64,000 bases of DNA, from NCBI GenBank assembly GCA_028689585.1, contig JAQVCW010000006.1:82089-146088 (forward strand), given 5' to 3'. The DNA is from Lachnospiraceae bacterium. GTDB lineage: Bacteria > Bacillota > Clostridia > Lachnospirales > Lachnospiraceae. How positions within the stretch are numbered: the first letter of the stretch is position 1; each line of letters starts with the position of its first letter. This document shows, piece after piece, positions 24,208-33,617 of the stretch. The position numbers and the translations under genes are program-made. The notes beneath the pieces are model-generated. The model was given only the letters and a program-made list of their open reading frames with translations. It did no database searches and had not been told where the DNA came from.

Positions 24208-26026
24208 CAGGATGTATTTGCTTTTGGCGTGTTTTACAGTGCTGGGTGTGTTTATGTTTGAAGTCAGCTCCGGCATGAATTACCAGCAGCAGGATCAGGG
24301 CAGTGTCTATCTGCCCTTCGTTTCTCAGGAAAACCGGGAGGAATGGGATGCGCAGGCAGAAGAGGCGGACTGTATGCTGATCATGGACAGCGCTCAGCAA
24401 GTCAGCGTGGGTGCGGTAGAACAGTTCAGGCAGATCTTCAAAGATATGAAGGTCAGTTATGATCTGGTGGATCTGAAAAAACGGATACCCACCGATTACG
24501 ATGGTTATAAAACGGTGGTGCTGACGATTTCCCAGTTAGGAGCAATGGGAGACCGGGTACTGACATTGAGTGACTGGGTAAAAGGGGGAGGCCGTGTGCT
24601 GTCTACACAGACGCTGGAGGTCGATGACGGCTTTCGGACGCTTCAGAATAAAATAGGAATCAAGGAATGCAGCGGCGGGAATGGACTGGTTGATAAGCTG
24701 GTTATTTCGGAAAAATTTATGATTGGTGCGGATACTTTTGGGGTTGAGGATGCCTATGAGTCGGCACTGAATGTATCCCTGCAGGATGATTGTACCGTGT
24801 ATATGACCACGGATGGAGCCTATCCTATTCCGCTGGTGTGGGAAAATTCCTATGGAAAAGGAAAATTTGTGATCGACAATTTTGGCCTGTGTGAAAAAGC
24901 CACCAGGGGTTTTTTTGCTGCCAGCTACAGTCTGCTGGAGGATGTGTGCCTGTATCCGGTCATTGATGCCTCTTTATTTTATATCGATGACTTTCCGTCA
25001 CCGGTGCCTTCCGGAGATGGACAATATATCAGGGAGCAGTATAATATGAACGTGGCGGATTTTTATGCCAATGTGTGGTGGCCGGATATGATCCATCTTT
25101 CCAAAACCTATGGCGTGAAGTACAGCGGAATGATCATAGAAAACTACGAAGATCAGGTCAGCGGTGAATTGAAAGCCAATACGGACAGCAGCCGCTATCA
25201 TTTCTTTGGAGATATGCTGATGAGCATGGGAGGAGAGCTGGGCATCCATGGCTATAATCATCAGCCCCTGTGTCTGAACAATATGGACTATGAGGGGGAA
25301 ACAGCCTATGAAACCTGGCCGTCCGAAAAGTCTATGGAAAATGCGGTGAAGGAAGTGCTGCGGTTTGCAAAAGATCTGTTTCCGGAAGCGTCCGTCAGCA
25401 CTTATGTTCCGCCGTCCAATATCCTGTCGGAAGAAGGACGGGAACTGCTGGTGACAAAGTTTCCCCAGATAAAAAATATTGCCAGTATTTATTTTCCCGG
25501 AGAGCAGGCCTACGAGCAGGAGTTTGAAGTGGCGGAGGATGGAATGATTGAAGTGCCCAGAGTGATTTCCGGCTGCAATCTGACGGATTATATGAAGATG
25601 GCAGCCGTGTCGGAGCTGAACATGCATTATATAAGTTCTCATTTTCTTCATCCCGACGATCTGCTGGATCCGGACCGGGGGGCTGCGCTGGGATGGGAAA
25701 CCTTAAAAGCATATTTTACGGAATATCTGGACTGGCTCTGCCAGGCCGCACCCGGGATCCGCAGCCTGACCGGGAGCGAAGGGGCAGGAGCGGTGCAGCG
25801 GTTTTATCAGGTGGATATTGACCGCGTGGACGAGGCAGATGGAATATCTCTGGAGCTGAATGGCTTTGTGGATGAGGCATATCTGATGATGCGGGTAAAT
25901 GCGGGAGAGATCGGAACGGTGACCGGCGCAGAACTGGAGCACATTACCGGAAATCTGTATCTGCTGCATGCCACTGCGGACCGGGTGGAGCTGAATTATG
26001 CGGAAAGAGATTTAGGGGTGCAGTGA
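24188..26026 (+). CDS. pelA: PelA-like polysaccharide deacetylase (DUF2194 type)
   Basis: A 612-residue membrane-anchored extracellular protein (signal anchor MYLLLACFTVLGVFMFEV). After an alpha/beta domain (LIMDSAQQ; VVLTISQLGAMGDRVL) comes a deacetylase domain with the metal/catalytic motifs DDFPSPV, GIHGYNHQPL (HxxxH), TYVPPSN and SSHFLHPDD. These correspond to the deacetylase half of P. aeruginosa PelA; the glycoside hydrolase half of that protein is absent. In Gram-positive Pel loci the deacetylase stands alone, as here. It would de-N-acetylate the nascent polymer at the cell surface. The ATG at 24188 is behind GGAG and overlaps pelE by 20 bases. Confidence 0.8.
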   Translation: MKKNRFSRMYLLLACFTVLGVFMFEVSSGMNYQQQDQGSVYLPFVSQENREEWDAQAEEADCMLIMDSAQQVSVGAVEQFRQIFKDMKVSYDLVDLKKRIPTDYDGYKTVVLTISQLGAMGDRVLTLSDWVKGGGRVLSTQTLEVDDGFRTLQNKIGIKECSGGNGLVDKLVISEKFMIGADTFGVEDAYESALNVSLQDDCTVYMTTDGAYPIPLVWENSYGKGKFVIDNFGLCEKATRGFFAASYSLLEDVCLYPVIDASLFYIDDFPSPVPSGDGQYIREQYNMNVADFYANVWWPDMIHLSKTYGVKYSGMIIENYEDQVSGELKANTDSSRYHFFGDMLMSMGGELGIHGYNHQPLCLNNMDYEGETAYETWPSEKSMENAVKEVLRFAKDLFPEASVSTYVPPSNILSEEGRELLVTKFPQIKNIASIYFPGEQAYEQEFEVAEDGMIEVPRVISGCNLTDYMKMAAVSELNMHYISSHFLHPDDLLDPDRGAALGWETLKAYFTEYLDWLCQAAPGIRSLTGSEGAGAVQRFYQVDIDRVDEADGISLELNGFVDEAYLMMRVNAGEIGTVTGAELEHITGNLYLLHATADRVELNYAERDLGVQ

Positions 26027-26062
26027 TCAAAAGCAGCAGAAAATGGAAGGAAGGAGGCTGCC

Positions 26063-27460
26063 ATGAGGATATGCATGATATTGGAGGGATGCTATCCCTA
26101 TGTGACAGGAGGGGTGTCCTCCTGGATGCACCAATATATTCAGGCTATGCCGGAGCATGAATTTGTATTGTGGGTGATTGCCTCTTTTGAGAAGGATAAG
26201 GGAAAGTTCAAATATCAGCTTCCTGAAAATGTGACGGAAGTGCATGAGGTCTTTCTGGATTCTGCTCTGAGGCTGAGAGCAAACAAACGAAAGGTGCGCC
26301 GGTTTTCGGCGGAAGAAATGACAGCGCTGAGGGAACTGATTGACTGTGGAAAGCCGGATTGGGATCTGCTTTTTCATATGTATAATGAAGAAAAGGTCAA
26401 CCCTTTGTCCATTCTTATGAGTGAAGAGTTTCTGAATATTTTGCAGGTAATCTGTCTGGAACGGTATCCCTATATTGCCTTTGCCGACATGTTTCATACG
26501 ATCCGTTCCATGCTGCTTCCCCTTCTGTTTTTGATGGGGCAGGAGGTGCCGGAAGCGGATGTCTATCATTCCGTGGCTACCGGCTATGGCGGACTTCTGG
26601 CATCACTGGGAGCGTACCGGTGGAAAAAGCCGTTTATCCTGACGGAGCATGGCATTTATACCAGAGAGCGGGAAGAAGAGATCATACGGGCAAAATGGGT
26701 TGGCCCTTCTTTTAAGCAGCAGTGGATCCAGTTTTTTTACATGCTTTCATCTCTGGCCTATGACAGGGCCGTCCGGGTGACCAGCCTGTTTGAAAACGCG
26801 GAAAAAACCCAGATCGACATCGGCTGTGACGCACGGAAATGCTGTGTGATCAGCAATGGAGTGCATTATGACCGGTTTAAAGATATTCCGCCCAAGAAAG
26901 AGGACGGATGGATCGATATCGGAGCGATTGTGCGCATGGCGCCGATTAAAGATATCAAGACAATGATTTCGGCCTTTTTTGAACTGAAAAGCAGGGTATC
27001 AAACGTCAGACTGCATATCCTTGGCGGTGTGGACGATGAGGAATATGCGGAAGAATGCATGGAAATGATCCGGCAGCTGAAGATACCTGATATCATTCTG
27101 CCGGGAGTAGTGAATGTGATCACGTACATGGAGAAATTTGATTTTACGATCCTCACCAGCATTTCTGAGGGGCAGCCTCTGTCTGTCATCGAATCCTTTT
27201 CCGCGGGACGTCCCTGTGTGACAACAGATGTGGGATGCTGCAGGGAGCTGCTTTTTGGGAGCGCAGAGGATACGCTGGGGAGGGCCGGATACTGTTGTCC
27301 TCCCATGAGCAGGGAGGCGCTGGCGGATGCCATGGAGCGTATGTGTGTAAATCAGGCAGAACGGATCCGGATGGGACAGGTGGCAAAGGAGAGAGCCAGA
27401 CGATATTACCGGCATGGTGACATGATGAAAAAATACCGGAAGGTATACGAGGAGATGTAA
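26063..27460 (+). CDS. pelF: PelF-like GT4 glycosyltransferase
   Basis: Cytoplasmic polymerase of the Pel system, predicted to use UDP-N-acetylhexosamine. The 465-residue protein opens with MRICMILEGCYPYVTGGVSSW, the PelF signature, followed by WVIASFEKDKGKFKYQLPEN, HSVATGYGGLLASLGAYR, FILTEHGIYTREREEEI, a second Rossmann domain (GAIVRMAPIKDIKTMI) and the retaining GT4 EX7E motif in SEGQPLSVIESFSAGRP. GGAAGGAGG lies before the ATG. Two bases separate it from pelG. Of the pel genes this and pelG are the most secure calls. Confidence 0.92.
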   Translation: MRICMILEGCYPYVTGGVSSWMHQYIQAMPEHEFVLWVIASFEKDKGKFKYQLPENVTEVHEVFLDSALRLRANKRKVRRFSAEEMTALRELIDCGKPDWDLLFHMYNEEKVNPLSILMSEEFLNILQVICLERYPYIAFADMFHTIRSMLLPLLFLMGQEVPEADVYHSVATGYGGLLASLGAYRWKKPFILTEHGIYTREREEEIIRAKWVGPSFKQQWIQFFYMLSSLAYDRAVRVTSLFENAEKTQIDIGCDARKCCVISNGVHYDRFKDIPPKKEDGWIDIGAIVRMAPIKDIKTMISAFFELKSRVSNVRLHILGGVDDEEYAEECMEMIRQLKIPDIILPGVVNVITYMEKFDFTILTSISEGQPLSVIESFSAGRPCVTTDVGCCRELLFGSAEDTLGRAGYCCPPMSREALADAMERMCVNQAERIRMGQVAKERARRYYRHGDMMKKYRKVYEEM

Positions 27461-27461
27461 A

Positions 27462-28916
27462 ATGGCAGGTATCGGATTTGAACTGAAAAATCTGTTTCGG
27501 AAAAAAGGAGTGCTGGCTCTGTTTCGGGCTTATGGCTATGCCGGCATTATCTGTACCGGGCCTATGCTGCTGGGAGTTATCCTGCTGTTGGGCGTGATGC
27601 TTCTGGCACAGATGTATGGGGCAGCAAAGCTGGACCGGGATCTGCTGGTCTGCATGGTGACGTATGCCCTGCTGGCTTCGCTCACGCTGACCAGCCTGTT
27701 TTCAATGGTGACCACCCGGTTTATTGCAGATATGCTGTACGAAGAGAAGACGAAAGCGGTAATGCCTTCTTTCTATGGATGCTGCAGCATCATGCTGGCC
27801 GTCGGAAGCATCGGTTATGGAATTTTCCTGCATTTTTCCGGAATTCCGTTCGGAATGCAGATATTGAATCTGCTGCTGTTCGGGGAATTGATTGTGGTCT
27901 GGACTCAGATGAACTATCTGACGGCGATCAAAGATTACAAGGGGATTTTGATTGCGTTTGCAGTTTCACTGGGAGCGGCATTTTTGACTGCCCTGCTTTT
28001 GCTGACCCTTCATGTGGAAGTGAAGACAGCTCTGCTGCTGGCTCTCTGTACGGGCTATGGAATGCTGATGTGCTGGTATATGGTTCTGCTGCTGCAGTAT
28101 TTTCCCGAGGGGGAGGGGAGCAGCTTTTCCTTCCTGCGTTGGTTTGATCTGTATTTACCGCTGGCACTGACCGGTTTTTTCCTGAATCTGGGCCTGTTTT
28201 CCCATCTGGTGCTGGCCTGGTTCTCTCCCATCGGGGAACAGGTGCTGGGATTATTCTATGGCGCTCCGTCCCATGATGTTCCCGCCCTGTTTGCGTTTTT
28301 GACAATATTGATTACCACTGTGAATTTTGTAACTTCGGTGGAAGTTAATTTTTATCCCAGATACCGGGATTACTACGGGCAGTTCAATGGAAAAGGCTCT
28401 ATAAAAGACATTATGCAGTCAGAGGAGGAAATGCTGACCACATTGTCCCATGAACTGCTGAATACGGCCAGAAAGCAGCTCTATACCACAGCCCTGGCTA
28501 TTTCTGTGGGAGTGCTGGTCATCGCCCGGCTTCCCCTTGGTTTTTCAGATGTGATGAATATGTATTTCAGAATCCTGTGTGTGGCCTATGGCATGTACTC
28601 CGTAGGCAATACGGTATTGCTGATTTTGCTGTATTTTACGGATTATAAGGGGGCCGTGTGGGCGGCTGTGGCCTTTGGCGTGATCAGCACGGCGGCATCG
28701 GCAGCTCTGGCTTTTTGGAATACCAGCTATATCGGTTTTGGCTTTATGGCTGCCAGTGCAATTTTCTTTCTGGTGACAGTGGTGCGCCTGGAATTTTTTA
28801 CAAAAAAGCTTTCTTATCATATATTGAGTACACAGCCGGTGGTGGTGCAGCGGACGAAAGGGATTTTTCATACGCTTTGCAGCTGGCTGGAGCAAAAAGG
28901 AGTGGGCGAAAGATGA
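27462..28916 (+). CDS. pelG: PelG-like polysaccharide transporter
   Basis: Polytopic membrane protein of 484 residues, about twelve helices, of the MOP/Wzx-like superfamily. It begins MAGIGFELKNLFRKKGVLAL followed by RAYGYAGIICTGPMLLG, which is characteristic of PelG, and contains TSVEVNFYPRYRDYYGQFNG in the middle. PelG forms the membrane channel that exports the polymer made by PelF. The stop codon overlaps the start of the cotH-like gene (ATGA), so the accessory genes downstream are translationally coupled to the pel core. Confidence 0.9.
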   Translation: MAGIGFELKNLFRKKGVLALFRAYGYAGIICTGPMLLGVILLLGVMLLAQMYGAAKLDRDLLVCMVTYALLASLTLTSLFSMVTTRFIADMLYEEKTKAVMPSFYGCCSIMLAVGSIGYGIFLHFSGIPFGMQILNLLLFGELIVVWTQMNYLTAIKDYKGILIAFAVSLGAAFLTALLLLTLHVEVKTALLLALCTGYGMLMCWYMVLLLQYFPEGEGSSFSFLRWFDLYLPLALTGFFLNLGLFSHLVLAWFSPIGEQVLGLFYGAPSHDVPALFAFLTILITTVNFVTSVEVNFYPRYRDYYGQFNGKGSIKDIMQSEEEMLTTLSHELLNTARKQLYTTALAISVGVLVIARLPLGFSDVMNMYFRILCVAYGMYSVGNTVLLILLYFTDYKGAVWAAVAFGVISTAASAALAFWNTSYIGFGFMAASAIFFLVTVVRLEFFTKKLSYHILSTQPVVVQRTKGIFHTLCSWLEQKGVGER

Positions 28917-30787
28917 AGAACAGAATACTACAACTGGATGGTGCCGGGAAACACAGGATGGGCAGAAGGGATAAAAAAAGATGGAACATCAGGCGGCTGG
29001 CAGGCATAATGGGTGCCGTGATGCTTGCGGTCAGTCTGACCGGATGCGCTGGTACGGGAGAGAGTACCGGGGGAGCCGGAACGGAAGCGGCGGGAGAGAC
29101 GGAGAGTGAAAACGGAGGAAATGAGCGGTCCGCATCGAACAAAGTGGCAAAAGCTGAAGTATCGGAAAGCCTGCGGGATAAAGCGACGCTGTATGAAAAC
29201 CGGGATCCGGCCAGTGTAAAGACGATGTACCTGACCGTGAGCAGCGGAAACAGTTCCGAGAATACAGACCACACCTGGAAAGAAATCAATTCTTACAGCG
29301 TCTATGATTACGAGGATATGGGGGTAGAGCGTTATCAGGTGGAGGGTATTGTGCAGGAGGGAGACGAAAATGGTCCCACAGAGGATGGATTTGGTTATTA
29401 TTCCGAGACGCCCAACGCCACGGTACAGGTACGGGGACAGACCTCCAGCAGACAGGCACAGAAAAATTATAAAATAGAAATCAAGAAAAATAAGGGGACG
29501 ATCGAAGGCCAGCGAACCATTAATCTGAATAAGCATGTGAGTGATGGCCTGCGTTTTCGCAACAAACTCTGTTTTGATCTGCTCAGTGAAATACCGCAGC
29601 TGCTCAGTCTGCGCACTCAGTTTGTGCATCTGTATGTGAAGGATGAGACGGCAAGCGGCACTTCGGGAGCTTTTGAGGACTATGGACTGTATACCCAGGT
29701 GGAGCAGCTAAATAAAACCGGATTGAAAAATCATGGTCTGGATTCACAGGGGCATTTGTATAAAATCAATTATTTTGAATTTTTTCGATATGAAGATGTG
29801 ATCAAGCTCCAGACAGATGCGGATTATGATGAAAAAAAATTCTCCGAGCTGCTGGAATGCAAGGGAAATAATGACAACACAAAGCTGATACAAATGCTGG
29901 ATGCGCTGAATGATTATTCGATTCCCATAGGAACGATACTGGACACCTATTTCGACCGGGAAAATATAGCCTACTGGATGGCATTTCAAATACTGGTGGG
30001 AAATGTGGATACCAATGCCAGAAATGTCTACCTCTACAGCCCTCTGAATTCCAGCCGATGGTATCTGATACCATGGGATCATGACGTTTCCTTTATGTAT
30101 GATGAATATAATCTGTATGAGTACAGTGAGGCTGCGGGCTGGCAGATGGGCATCAGCAATTACTGGGGAAATGTGCTGTTCAACCGCTGCCTCAAGGAGG
30201 AGGATTTTTGCAGCCTGCTCAATGCGGCGGTAGAGGATGTGAAGGGGTATCTGAGCAGCGAGCATCTGTCTGAGCTGGTGGAGAAGTATCGCAGTGTGAC
30301 GGAAGCATATGTGTATTCACTGCCGGACCGCACCTTTGAAGGTCTGACTCAGGCGCAGTATGACCGGGTGGCGGATGGCCTGCCAGAGCTGGTGGAGCTT
30401 TATTATCAGAGATATCTGGACAGCCTGGAAAAACCTATGCCGTTTTTTATAGGAGTTCCGCAGACTGAGGATGGAAAAATGGTCTATAACTGGGATCCTG
30501 CCTATGATTTTGATTTTGAGGATATTACCTACCATGTAGAGTTGTCCGATGATTATACTTTTTCCAGGAAGCTGTTGGATCAGGATGGAATTCGGGTAAA
30601 CCGGGCAGAAACGGATATCCTGGAACCGGGCCAGTATTTTCTGCGCATCACGGCAAAAAATGAATCCGGTCAGGAGCAGACCGCATTTGATTATTATATA
30701 ACGGATGCGGGAAAGCAGTACGGAATGCTCTGCTTTTATGTGGGAGAAGACGGTGAGATACGGAGGGATGAATATGAGGAAGGATAG
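28913..30787 (+). CDS. CotH-family lipoprotein (atypical kinase fold)
   Basis: CotH proteins carry a kinase-like fold; Bacillus CotH phosphorylates spore-coat proteins. This 624-residue copy has a lipoprotein signal (VMLAVSLTGC, lipidated Cys about residue 45) and so would face outside. Family motifs: VQVRGQTSSRQAQKNYKIEI, RNKLCFDLLSEIPQLLSLR, EDYGLYTQVEQLNK, and the metal-binding-like WYLIPWDHDVSF. A C-terminal fibronectin-like segment begins near MVYNWDPAYDF. The start overlaps the pelG stop, with AAAGGAG ten bases upstream. Its coupling to pel and to a VTC and DUF4956 gene suggests a cell-surface role, perhaps phosphorylating or organising the polymer; substrate unknown. Confidence 0.82.
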   Translation: MKNRILQLDGAGKHRMGRRDKKRWNIRRLAGIMGAVMLAVSLTGCAGTGESTGGAGTEAAGETESENGGNERSASNKVAKAEVSESLRDKATLYENRDPASVKTMYLTVSSGNSSENTDHTWKEINSYSVYDYEDMGVERYQVEGIVQEGDENGPTEDGFGYYSETPNATVQVRGQTSSRQAQKNYKIEIKKNKGTIEGQRTINLNKHVSDGLRFRNKLCFDLLSEIPQLLSLRTQFVHLYVKDETASGTSGAFEDYGLYTQVEQLNKTGLKNHGLDSQGHLYKINYFEFFRYEDVIKLQTDADYDEKKFSELLECKGNNDNTKLIQMLDALNDYSIPIGTILDTYFDRENIAYWMAFQILVGNVDTNARNVYLYSPLNSSRWYLIPWDHDVSFMYDEYNLYEYSEAAGWQMGISNYWGNVLFNRCLKEEDFCSLLNAAVEDVKGYLSSEHLSELVEKYRSVTEAYVYSLPDRTFEGLTQAQYDRVADGLPELVELYYQRYLDSLEKPMPFFIGVPQTEDGKMVYNWDPAYDFDFEDITYHVELSDDYTFSRKLLDQDGIRVNRAETDILEPGQYFLRITAKNESGQEQTAFDYYITDAGKQYGMLCFYVGEDGEIRRDEYEEG

Positions 30788-31511
30788 AGAACCGCATTTT
30801 CGTCATGAATGGAAATATCTGATCAGCGATATGGAAATGGATCAGATCCGGCGCCGCCTCGGTCTGGTGCTGTCCAGGGATGCTCATGCATTAAATGGGG
30901 AATACAGCATAAGGAGCCTGTATTTTGATGATTACTGGGACAGCTCCTATTCCGATAAGGTCATGGGATATTTTGTCCGCAAAAAATACCGCATCCGTAT
31001 TTATAATTACAGTGATCGGAAAATCAGCCTGGAGCGCAAGATCAAGGTGGACAGTTATATCTATAAAGAAAGCGCGCCGCTGACCAGAGAAGAATATGAT
31101 CAGATTATGGCCGGTGAATATGGTTTTCTGGAACACAGTCCCCACAGTCTGTGCCGGGAATTTTATGTGGAATGCATGTGCCATGTGATGCGGCCAAGGA
31201 TCATTGTGGATTATGAGCGGGAGCCCTTTATAATGGAGGAAGGGACGGTGCGCATTACATTTGATAAACGGGTGCGGGCGGCGATCGGACTGGATCTGTT
31301 TGATGAAGGGCTGCCGGTCCTGGATGTTTTTCCGCCGGAAAATGTGGTGCTGGAAGTGAAGTATACAGAATTTCTGCCGGAGCTTGTGCGAAAGGTACTG
31401 CCTCCGGCCGCCAGCGAATTCATGGCAATTTCCAAATATGGGCTGTGTTATGAAAAGCTGCAGTATCATTGGGACGAAACATATTGGTGTGAGGAGAGAA
31501 AGAGCGAATGA
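30774..31511 (+). CDS. VTC domain protein (polyphosphate polymerase-like)
   Basis: A 245-residue cytoplasmic protein of the triphosphate-tunnel (VTC/TTM) type, the catalytic fold of yeast Vtc4 polyphosphate polymerase. Visible: FRHEWKYLIS, YSIRSLYFDDYWDSSY, KKYRIRIYNYSDRKISLERKIK, RPRIIVDYEREPFI and VVLEVKYTEFLPE, which supply the alternating Lys/Arg/Glu residues lining the tunnel. The ATG at 30774 has GGAGGG at good spacing and overlaps the cotH stop by 14 bases. In many bacteria this domain occurs beside CotH and DUF4956, as here. The substrate could be a nucleotide or polyphosphate (inference). Confidence 0.82.
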   Translation: MRKDREPHFRHEWKYLISDMEMDQIRRRLGLVLSRDAHALNGEYSIRSLYFDDYWDSSYSDKVMGYFVRKKYRIRIYNYSDRKISLERKIKVDSYIYKESAPLTREEYDQIMAGEYGFLEHSPHSLCREFYVECMCHVMRPRIIVDYEREPFIMEEGTVRITFDKRVRAAIGLDLFDEGLPVLDVFPPENVVLEVKYTEFLPELVRKVLPPAASEFMAISKYGLCYEKLQYHWDETYWCEERKSE

Positions 31512-32191
31512 GTACAAAGGATGTAATTAAAAATTCATTTATGGAGGCATTTAGTGCCAATAACAGTCTGTCAGCAAGTACCGTTGTGACGATCATTCTG
31601 TCCATGGCGGTGGCGGTGATTATGGGGATGTTCATTTATTTTGTTTACAAAAAGCTGTTTGCAGGCATAATCTATTCCAGATCGTTTGCCACAACGCTGG
31701 TGGGGATGACCGTGCTTACCTGCATGGTGACGCTGGCCATCAGCACCAATATCGTAATTTCGCTTGGTATGGTGGGCGCGCTGTCCATCGTCCGGTATCG
31801 TACCGCGGTGAAGGATCCGATGGATCTTCTATACCTGTTCTGGGCAATTACGACAGGCATCACCACCGGAGCCAGTCTGTATGTGCTGACACTTGCTACC
31901 GCCTTTGTGATGGTGGCGGTGATCTTTTTTCTGGGACGCAGGCAGGATAAAAGCAAGATTTATATTGTCGTGATTCATTATACCGGAGATGCGGCAGGAG
32001 ACAGAGTGATCCAGATCCTGCATAAGATCCGTCACAACATCAAGTCCAGAACCATGCGCAGGGATCAGACGGAGCTGGCAGTGGAGGTGCTGTGCAAGGG
32101 GGATGACAGCTTTTTTGCGGAGCAGATCCGGGAAGTGGAAGGAGTTTCTGACGTGACGATGATTCAGTATAATGGAGAATATCATGGATGA
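31508..32191 (+). CDS. DUF4956 membrane protein
   Basis: A 227-residue protein with about four N-terminal membrane helices (TVVTIILSMAVAVIMGMFIYF; TTLVGMTVLTCMVTLAI; NIVISLGMVGALSIVRYRTA; ATAFVMVAVIFFLGR) and a C-terminal cytoplasmic domain with a ferredoxin-like pattern (YIVVIHYTGDAAGDRVIQIL; TELAVEVLCKGDD). The segment GMVGALSIVRYRTAVKDPMDLLYLFWAI is the family signature. It overlaps the VTC gene by four bases (ATGA) and the DUF4832 gene by eight. Function unknown; it commonly travels with VTC and CotH genes. Confidence 0.85.
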   Translation: MSTKDVIKNSFMEAFSANNSLSASTVVTIILSMAVAVIMGMFIYFVYKKLFAGIIYSRSFATTLVGMTVLTCMVTLAISTNIVISLGMVGALSIVRYRTAVKDPMDLLYLFWAITTGITTGASLYVLTLATAFVMVAVIFFLGRRQDKSKIYIVVIHYTGDAAGDRVIQILHKIRHNIKSRTMRRDQTELAVEVLCKGDDSFFAEQIREVEGVSDVTMIQYNGEYHG

Positions 32192-33617
32192 TGACGGAAG
32201 AGTGCAGGAACATGAAAAGGCGGGGGGAAAAAGGTCCGGAGGCGAAGATGAACCTGTCTGTGAGGGGCAAAAGAAGAGCAGCAGGGGCCGAAAAATCTGC
32301 GGGCTGCTGGGAGCAGCAGTTCTTTTGCTGGCAGGAGTGAGCATGACATATCAGAAAGAAGAAAGAACATATCAGGAAAGCGGTAAAGTAATTCAGAATC
32401 CGGCCAGAGGCTTTGCTGCCTGTGCGGATTATTATGATGCGGCGAAAAACTGCAGCCTGGTGTATGTGGACATCACCTGGAGAGAGTGGGAGCCGGCAGA
32501 AGGCCGGTATGATTTTGCACAGGTATGGGAGGATAATTTCCTGGAGGAATGGCAGCAGGCAGGAAAACAGGTGGTTCTTCGGTTTGTCTGCGATGTGCCG
32601 GGGGAAGAGGATCATCTGGATATTCCGGACTGGCTCTATGAACTGACCGGCGCAGACGGAACTCATTATGACGGAGAACTGGGCAGAGGATATTCGCCTG
32701 ATTATGAAAATACGGCTTTTCAGGAAAAACATGAAAAAGCGATAGCTGCTCTGGGCCGTTATTTTGGCACAGGAAATCTGGTGGCCTATGTGGAGCTGGG
32801 AAGTATCGGTCATTGGGGCGAGTGGCACCTGGCGGGAGATGAGAGTCTTTCCATGCCGGAGGATGAAACGTGTCTGGTCTATGCAAGTCCTTATGCAGCC
32901 GCATTTCCCAATGCAAAGCTGCTGATGCGAAGGCCCTATGAAATTGCTGCCGGATTGGGAGCAGGAGTGTACAACGATATGGCGGGGCGAAAGGATTCCA
33001 CGGAAAGCTGGCTGGAATGGATCAATAAAGGAGACAGTGAGAACATTCCTGCGGTGACCGCCATGCCTTCCATCTGGGAAAACTATCCTGTGGGCGGAGA
33101 ATTTACCAGCTCCCTTCCCATGGAAGACATGCTGGGAGCAGATCTTGCACAAACACTGTCTTTGTTGGAACGATCCCATATGACATTTCTGGGACCGAAC
33201 TGTCCCGTGATCGGCTATGAAGAATATGGAGAGGCGATTGCGCAGGCAGAGAAAAAACTGGGCTATCGTTTCTTTCTTGCAGCGGCAAAGCTCTCCGGAT
33301 GGAGCTGGAGCGGCAGGCAGAAGCTGGAAATCCAGCTTAAAAATACGGGAACAGCCCCCTTTTACCAGAACTGGCCGCTCAAGGTGTATACTCTGGACGA
33401 AAATGGCAGCATTACCGACAGTCAGGTGATGGCAGAGTCGCTGCAGGATCTTTTGGGGCAGGGACAGAAAAGCTATCAGACAACGGTGCCGAAGAAATGG
33501 AGCAGTGATGGAAATTATCTGGCAATTGGAATTGAAGATCCTGCATCCGAACAGCCGGCGCTTCTGTTTGCCCAGGAAGAGGCAGAGACGGTGCTGGTGC
33601 AGGTAACCGGAAGATAA
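32184..33617 (+). CDS. DUF4832 domain protein, probable membrane-anchored glycoside hydrolase-like
   Basis: A 477-residue protein with a charged cytoplasmic stub, one membrane helix (ICGLLGAAVLLLAGVSM) and an outside domain that looks like a TIM barrel (NPARGFAACADYY; SLVYVDITWREWEPAEGRYDF; QVVLRFVCDVPGEE; VAYVELGSIGHWGEWHL), where the Glu residues after beta strands resemble glycosidase catalytic acids. The C-terminal beta-sandwich (KLEIQLKNTGTAPFYQNWPLKVY) is the DUF4832 part. A hydrolase acting on the Pel-like polymer would fill the role of the missing PelA hydrolase domain (inference). It is the last gene with overlapping ends; 150 bases separate it from the GH94 gene. Confidence 0.75.
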   Translation: MDDDGRVQEHEKAGGKRSGGEDEPVCEGQKKSSRGRKICGLLGAAVLLLAGVSMTYQKEERTYQESGKVIQNPARGFAACADYYDAAKNCSLVYVDITWREWEPAEGRYDFAQVWEDNFLEEWQQAGKQVVLRFVCDVPGEEDHLDIPDWLYELTGADGTHYDGELGRGYSPDYENTAFQEKHEKAIAALGRYFGTGNLVAYVELGSIGHWGEWHLAGDESLSMPEDETCLVYASPYAAAFPNAKLLMRRPYEIAAGLGAGVYNDMAGRKDSTESWLEWINKGDSENIPAVTAMPSIWENYPVGGEFTSSLPMEDMLGADLAQTLSLLERSHMTFLGPNCPVIGYEEYGEAIAQAEKKLGYRFFLAAAKLSGWSWSGRQKLEIQLKNTGTAPFYQNWPLKVYTLDENGSITDSQVMAESLQDLLGQGQKSYQTTVPKKWSSDGNYLAIGIEDPASEQPALLFAQEEAETVLVQVTGR

